Assembly: GCF_042675745.1 (NCBI RefSeq)
Contig: NZ_JBHTJM010000001.1
Coordinates: forward strand, 110,343-174,342
Direction of reading: 5' to 3'
DNA: 64,000 bases
Source: Pseudofulvibacter geojedonensis
Lineage (GTDB): Bacteria; Bacteroidota; Bacteroidia; Flavobacteriales; Flavobacteriaceae
The notes below the pieces were generated by a model, which was given only the letters and a program-made list of their open reading frames with translations, was not told where the DNA came from and did not search any database. Below are positions 60,878 through 64,000 of the stretch, in pieces. Position numbers and translations under genes: made by a program. Each line of letters starts with the position of its first letter. Within the stretch, counting starts at the first letter, position 1.

Positions 60878-61423
60878 ATGAAAAAAGTATTATTACTACT
60901 TATCTTATTATTATTAACCAATACTTCTTTGTTTGCTCAAGACAGCGATGAGTCTGCTACAAATGTAACTGATGTTTATAAAGAAATGCAAGCAATGAAA
61001 AAAGCCTACTACAAAGGCTTAAGAGATGAAAAAAAATCTGAAGTTGATAAAATAAACAAAGAAAGAGAAGCTAATAGGGAGCAAAAACTAACAGAAATAA
61101 GATCGTCTACAGAGGCCAAAATAGAAGCCGCAAAAAATGAAAGACTTGCTTCTAAAAATGAACGATTGGCTCAAATAGAGCTGAAAAAAAAGCAGTTATC
61201 TACTCAAAAAAAAGTAACTCTAGAGCAAAGAAGTAATGATAACTCTATCGAAATTCAACAAAAAAAAGAAGTTCTTGAAAAGGAAAATAAAGAAAAAATT
61301 TCTCAGAGAGATGAAGTAAAACAGAACAAGTTAGACTCTAAAAAGCAAGAACAGCAAAACAAACTAAATAAGCGTAAACAACTATTAATGAGTAAATATG
61401 CAAAATACGCTAAGAAAAAATAA
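60878..61423 (+). CDS. exported highly charged coiled-coil protein
   Basis: 181 aa. Signal peptide MKKVLLLLILLLLTNTSLFAQ, then ~160 residues with almost continuous Lys/Glu/Gln/Arg composition (KKAYYKGLRDEKKSEVDKINKEREANREQKL...) predicted to form one long coiled coil or single alpha helix. No cysteine or catalytic motif. Periplasmic function unknown; could be a structural spacer or a polymer-binding protein. Ends in a strong terminator shared with the convergent lipoprotein gene. Confidence 0.72.
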   Translation: MKKVLLLLILLLLTNTSLFAQDSDESATNVTDVYKEMQAMKKAYYKGLRDEKKSEVDKINKEREANREQKLTEIRSSTEAKIEAAKNERLASKNERLAQIELKKKQLSTQKKVTLEQRSNDNSIEIQQKKEVLEKENKEKISQRDEVKQNKLDSKKQEQQNKLNKRKQLLMSKYAKYAKKK

Positions 61424-61443
61424 GTTTTATTATATTACTAAAT

Positions 61444-61483
61444 AAAAAAAGTATCGAATAAATATTTATTCGATACTTTTTTT
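61444..61483. terminator. bidirectional terminator
   Basis: AAAAAAAGTATCGAATAAAT pairs with ATTTATTCGATACTTTTTTT; a near-perfect stem of ~18 bp between convergent genes. Confidence 0.93.
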
Positions 61484-61502
61484 ATTTAAGTTTATTTTAC
61501 TG

Positions 61503-62210
61503 CTAATACAATTCATATTTAAATTCAACTACTTGATAGTTTTTATCTACCACTTTTAATTGAGAGAAATCTAAATTATTATAATCTATATCATCACGCT
61601 TTTCGTATTGCAACCACAAAGCATTAGATTTAGTAGCAAACCCATTAGCATCTTTTTCTACTATATTATGCTTTGTTACATATAAATACTCATCACCAGT
61701 ATTTATTACTTGATAGATATAATTTCCAATATCGTCAAACTGTCTAATAACAAAAGGTTCTTCATCGTTTTCAACAGTATAACCAAATAATGTATTATTA
61801 TTTTTTATATATATCTCTGCTAAATTACCATCTACTCCATATAATTCAATTTTATCGCCATTTTTCTTTGGTATATATTTAAATACATTATCATTTCCAT
61901 CCTTTTTAGAAGTACTATCCCCTGCTACTTTAGCTAAACTTGGATCCATTATTTCAATCTCAACCTCAAAAGGAAGAGATTCTTCATTAAAAGATTCTTT
62001 TGTAAAGTTAATTTGTTCACCTTGTATATACTTACCATATTTATAATCTGCTAAAAAGTCTTTTCTAGTAACCGATTTGATTTTAAAATCTTTTCTAATT
62101 GTAACCTTGTCTTCAACCTTTAACTCTGTAGCATTTAATTCTGTTGACTGCTCTTTTTTACAAGAAAATAATAAACAAACAACTGTTAATAGTAATAATG
62201 TCTTTTTCAT
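61503..62210 (-). CDS. lipoprotein of unknown function
   Basis: 235 aa; lipoprotein signal MKKTLLLLTVVCLLFSCKK, then a beta-rich domain with charged loops (TIRKDFKIKSVTRKDFLADYKYGKYIQGEQINF, EIMDPSLAKVAGDS, NALWLQYEKRDDIDYNNLDFSQLKVVDKNYQVVEFKYELY). No known family recognised. Divergent from murQ with a ~150-bp gap. Confidence 0.72.
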   Translation of the reverse strand: MKKTLLLLTVVCLLFSCKKEQSTELNATELKVEDKVTIRKDFKIKSVTRKDFLADYKYGKYIQGEQINFTKESFNEESLPFEVEIEIMDPSLAKVAGDSTSKKDGNDNVFKYIPKKNGDKIELYGVDGNLAEIYIKNNNTLFGYTVENDEEPFVIRQFDDIGNYIYQVINTGDEYLYVTKHNIVEKDANGFATKSNALWLQYEKRDDIDYNNLDFSQLKVVDKNYQVVEFKYELY

Positions 62211-62299
62211 GAATTACGTTTATTAGTTTAGTTTTACTATCAAAAAATATTAATAGTTCTTAATGCAATATAAGAAAACTTAGTCTTAGTTATAAATAA

Positions 62300-62319
62300 T
62301 AGAATAATTTATTATTCTA
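62300..62319. promoter_or_regulatory. inverted repeat upstream of murQ
   Basis: TAGAATAAT, tt, ATTATTCTA: a 9-bp perfect inverted repeat 41 nt before the murQ ATG, in the gap shared with the divergent lipoprotein gene. The size suits an operator; binder unknown. Confidence 0.4.
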
Positions 62320-62360
62320 AGATAAACTACTTATTTTTACGCAATATCATTGCTATAAAA

Positions 62361-63185
62361 ATGAACTTTATAAAAACCACAGAACAAGATTCTAACTACG
62401 ATCATTTAGAAAATATGAGTGTCAATGAATTATTGACCAATATTAATAAAGAAGATCAAACAATAGCTAAAGCAGTAGAAAAAGTAATACCTCAAGTTGA
62501 ATTATTAACCACTCAAATCATAAAAAAATTAACCGAAGGAGGTCGTTTATTCTATATAGGTGCTGGAACTAGCGGTAGAATTGGTATTTTAGATGCATCA
62601 GAATGCCCCCCTACTTTTGGTGTACCTCATGACCTAGTAATTGGTTTGATTGCCGGAGGTGATACTGCTATAAGAAAAGCTGTAGAAAATGCAGAAGATT
62701 CTATTAATCAAGGCTGGAAAGATTTACAAGAATACAATATATCTAAAAAAGATATTGTAATTGGTATTGCTGCTTCTGGAACCACACCCTATGTAATTAG
62801 CGCATTAAAAGAAGCTAATAAACATAAAATAATTACAGGTTGTATAACTATGAATGAAAATTCTCCGTTAGCTAAAACTGCTAATTATCCTATTGTATGT
62901 TTGGTTGGACCTGAGTTTGTAACTGGAAGCTCTAGAATGAAAGCTGGAACGGCACAAAAGTTAATTCTTAATATGATATCTACGAGTACTATGATTCAAT
63001 TAGGACATGTAAAAGGTAATAAAATGGTAGACATGCAACTATCAAATCATAAATTGATAAAAAGAGGTATTAAAATGATTGTGAATGAAATAGATGTTGA
63101 AGAATCACTAGCTAAAAATTTATTATTAGAACATAAATCTGTTAGAAAAGCAATACAATTTTATAAGAATGCAAAGAACAAATAA
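62361..63185 (+). CDS. murQ: N-acetylmuramic acid 6-phosphate etherase
   Basis: 274 aa SIS-domain lyase that splits the lactyl ether of MurNAc-6-P, giving GlcNAc-6-P and D-lactate in peptidoglycan recycling. Sugar-isomerase motif FYIGAGTSGRIGILDASECPPTFG with catalytic Glu, AENAEDS, and GITGCITMNENSPLAKTANYPIVCLVGPEFVTGSSRMKAGTAQKLILNMIST. 274 aa is slightly shorter than the ~300-aa E. coli enzyme. Overlaps the next small gene by 17 nt. Confidence 0.95.
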   Translation: MNFIKTTEQDSNYDHLENMSVNELLTNINKEDQTIAKAVEKVIPQVELLTTQIIKKLTEGGRLFYIGAGTSGRIGILDASECPPTFGVPHDLVIGLIAGGDTAIRKAVENAEDSINQGWKDLQEYNISKKDIVIGIAASGTTPYVISALKEANKHKIITGCITMNENSPLAKTANYPIVCLVGPEFVTGSSRMKAGTAQKLILNMISTSTMIQLGHVKGNKMVDMQLSNHKLIKRGIKMIVNEIDVEESLAKNLLLEHKSVRKAIQFYKNAKNK

Positions 63186-63381
63186 AGAAGTCTTATCTAA
63201 AGGAATAAAATTTATGCTTATAGCTATGATGCTATTAATTTTAGGTCCTTTTTTATTTCATTTAGGATTTAAGCTAAGAAATTATCTTACACTAACAATA
63301 GCTTCACTTGTTAGTATAGCTGCTATATTAATGTTTTTTAAAGGTATTAAAACATTAATAAAGGCTTTATTTAACGACTAA
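63169..63381 (+). CDS. DUF6095-like small membrane protein
   Basis: 70 aa with two transmembrane helices (FMLIAMMLLILGPFLFHLGF and LTLTIASLVSIAAILMFFKG) and basic termini. The start overlaps the murQ end by 17 nt, indicating translational coupling; the pairing of murQ with this small protein is familiar in flavobacteria. Function unknown. Its stop overlaps the convergent DinB gene by 11 nt. Confidence 0.8.
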   Translation: MQRTNKEVLSKGIKFMLIAMMLLILGPFLFHLGFKLRNYLTLTIASLVSIAAILMFFKGIKTLIKALFND

Positions 63382-63889
63382 GTTTATTATTTTCTACAAC
63401 TACTGGAGTACTCGGATTATAGCCAAAGTATGTGTTTTCAATTTTAACCCCTTGAAAATCCAATAATTGAGCAATAATTGCATAATGATGTATACTATGT
63501 GAATTAGCTTGAGAAAAAACAGAATATAAATTAGTGGGTATTGTTTGTTTTCCCAAACCAAAGTCATCAATTAATTCATATTTTTCAGATAAATCATAGT
63601 GCTTATAATCATTTAACTCATTGATAATCATTAAAATTTTATTCTTTGCTATTAAAGGACTCAATTCTAATACTTCTTCCCTTTTTCTATCTGTTAAATC
63701 AATCATATAATTATTCAATCCATTAAATATAGATTGATAAAAATCAATTATATGTCTCATATGTTTACCTATGCTAGAATAATAAGGTCCTACTGAACTA
63801 TCCCTATATACATTTTCAGGTAATTCTTCTAGCAAATCAATCGATTGCTGTAAAGTATTTTGAAGTGATTCAATAAAATGTAGACTCAT
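63371..63889 (-). CDS. DinB-fold protein
   Basis: 172 aa four-helix bundle of the DinB/YfiT type. Helix starts FIESLQNTLQQSIDLLEELPENVYR; putative metal histidines lie in SSIGKHMRHIIDFYQSIFNGL (two) and ANSHSIHHYAIIAQLL (three). This family includes bacillithiol-dependent transferases but many have unknown thiol substrates. No signal peptide. Its stop overlaps the convergent small membrane-protein gene. Confidence 0.82.
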   Translation of the reverse strand: MSLHFIESLQNTLQQSIDLLEELPENVYRDSSVGPYYSSIGKHMRHIIDFYQSIFNGLNNYMIDLTDRKREEVLELSPLIAKNKILMIINELNDYKHYDLSEKYELIDDFGLGKQTIPTNLYSVFSQANSHSIHHYAIIAQLLDFQGVKIENTYFGYNPSTPVVVENNKLSR

Positions 63890-63982
63890 TAACTCTAAAA
63901 TAGTAAAATAAATACAATAAGTCTAACTATTAATTATAAACTTACAATATTAATGATTATTTATATTAGAATTCATTGTATA

Positions 63983-64000
63983 AAAAAACCCTCAACATTT
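63983..64000. other. possible half of a terminator at the window edge
   Basis: AAAAAAACCCTCAAC ends the window and looks like the first arm of a terminator hairpin of a gene outside. It cannot be confirmed. Confidence 0.3.

Noticed and set aside
1..64000. CRISPR array, tRNA, rRNA, insertion sequence or phage
   Set aside because: No direct-repeat arrays with spacers, no transposase, integrase or phage structural genes and no cloverleaf-type sequences were seen.

Overview
The window is a gene-dense, AT-rich chromosomal segment of a Bacteroidota bacterium, almost certainly family Flavobacteriaceae (Tenacibaculum/Polaribacter-like; the genus is a guess from gene content and base composition). 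The evidence is type IX secretion components and cargo (PorQ, a type A and a type B C-terminal sorting domain), carboxypeptidase-regulatory-domain TonB receptors, lipoproteins with short lipobox signals, an absence of obvious Shine-Dalgarno sequences, and repeated -7 boxes of the Bacteroidota type TANNTTTG. There is no rRNA, tRNA, CRISPR array, insertion sequence, integrase or phage gene. The content is housekeeping and conserved flavobacterial accessory genes.

Layout. 1-5.4 kb: 3' part of a PorE-like OmpA protein; an intergenic tandem pair of structured repeats (the most unusual element here); pdxH; an SRPBCC protein; a T9SS type B cargo protein and RNase Z. 5.4-7.3 kb: pyrR-pyrB plus a coupled small protein. 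7.3-16.4 kb: rpsA, a LysM protein, cmk-porQ, lon, two lipoproteins. 16.5-23.4 kb: an MFS carrier, an M48 lipoprotein, msrB, lpdA, aroQ, an Lrp/AsnC regulator and an M14 carboxypeptidase. 23.4-25.3 kb: a divergent intergenic region with five copies of an 18-bp operator, an XRE regulator, a lipoprotein and TerC. 25.4-30.1 kb: two tandem sensor kinases, the first with a degenerate ATP-binding domain, then MscS. 30.2-40.3 kb: an AsmA-like giant, parC/parE with an intervening membrane protein, and ychF. 40.6-44.2 kb: ferredoxin divergent from a LuxC-like reductase-serC-serA-like operon. 44.3-50.8 kb: an M28 T9SS cargo peptidase, DUF937, DUF6146 and DUF6787 proteins, and a His-rich protein/TonB receptor/lipoprotein operon that looks like metal uptake. 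50.8-53.7 kb: rny, 6S RNA, zapA and a coiled-coil partner. 53.9-64 kb: M23 peptidase plus TonB receptor, monomeric icd, a charged coiled-coil protein, a lipoprotein, murQ plus a small membrane protein, and a DinB-fold protein.

How they work together. Envelope biogenesis and secretion dominate (PorQ, TonB receptors, LysM, M23, AsmA-like, lipoproteins, murQ recycling), alongside information processing (S1, topoisomerase IV, RNase Y, RNase Z, Lon, 6S RNA) and central metabolism (lipoamide dehydrogenase, isocitrate dehydrogenase, pyrimidine, shikimate, serine and PLP steps). The best candidates for something undescribed are the duplicated RNA-like hairpins at 1.27-1.55 kb, the XRE operator array, the kinase/pseudokinase pair and the SerA-like enzyme lacking its active-site arginine. 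All functions are inferred from sequence reading only.
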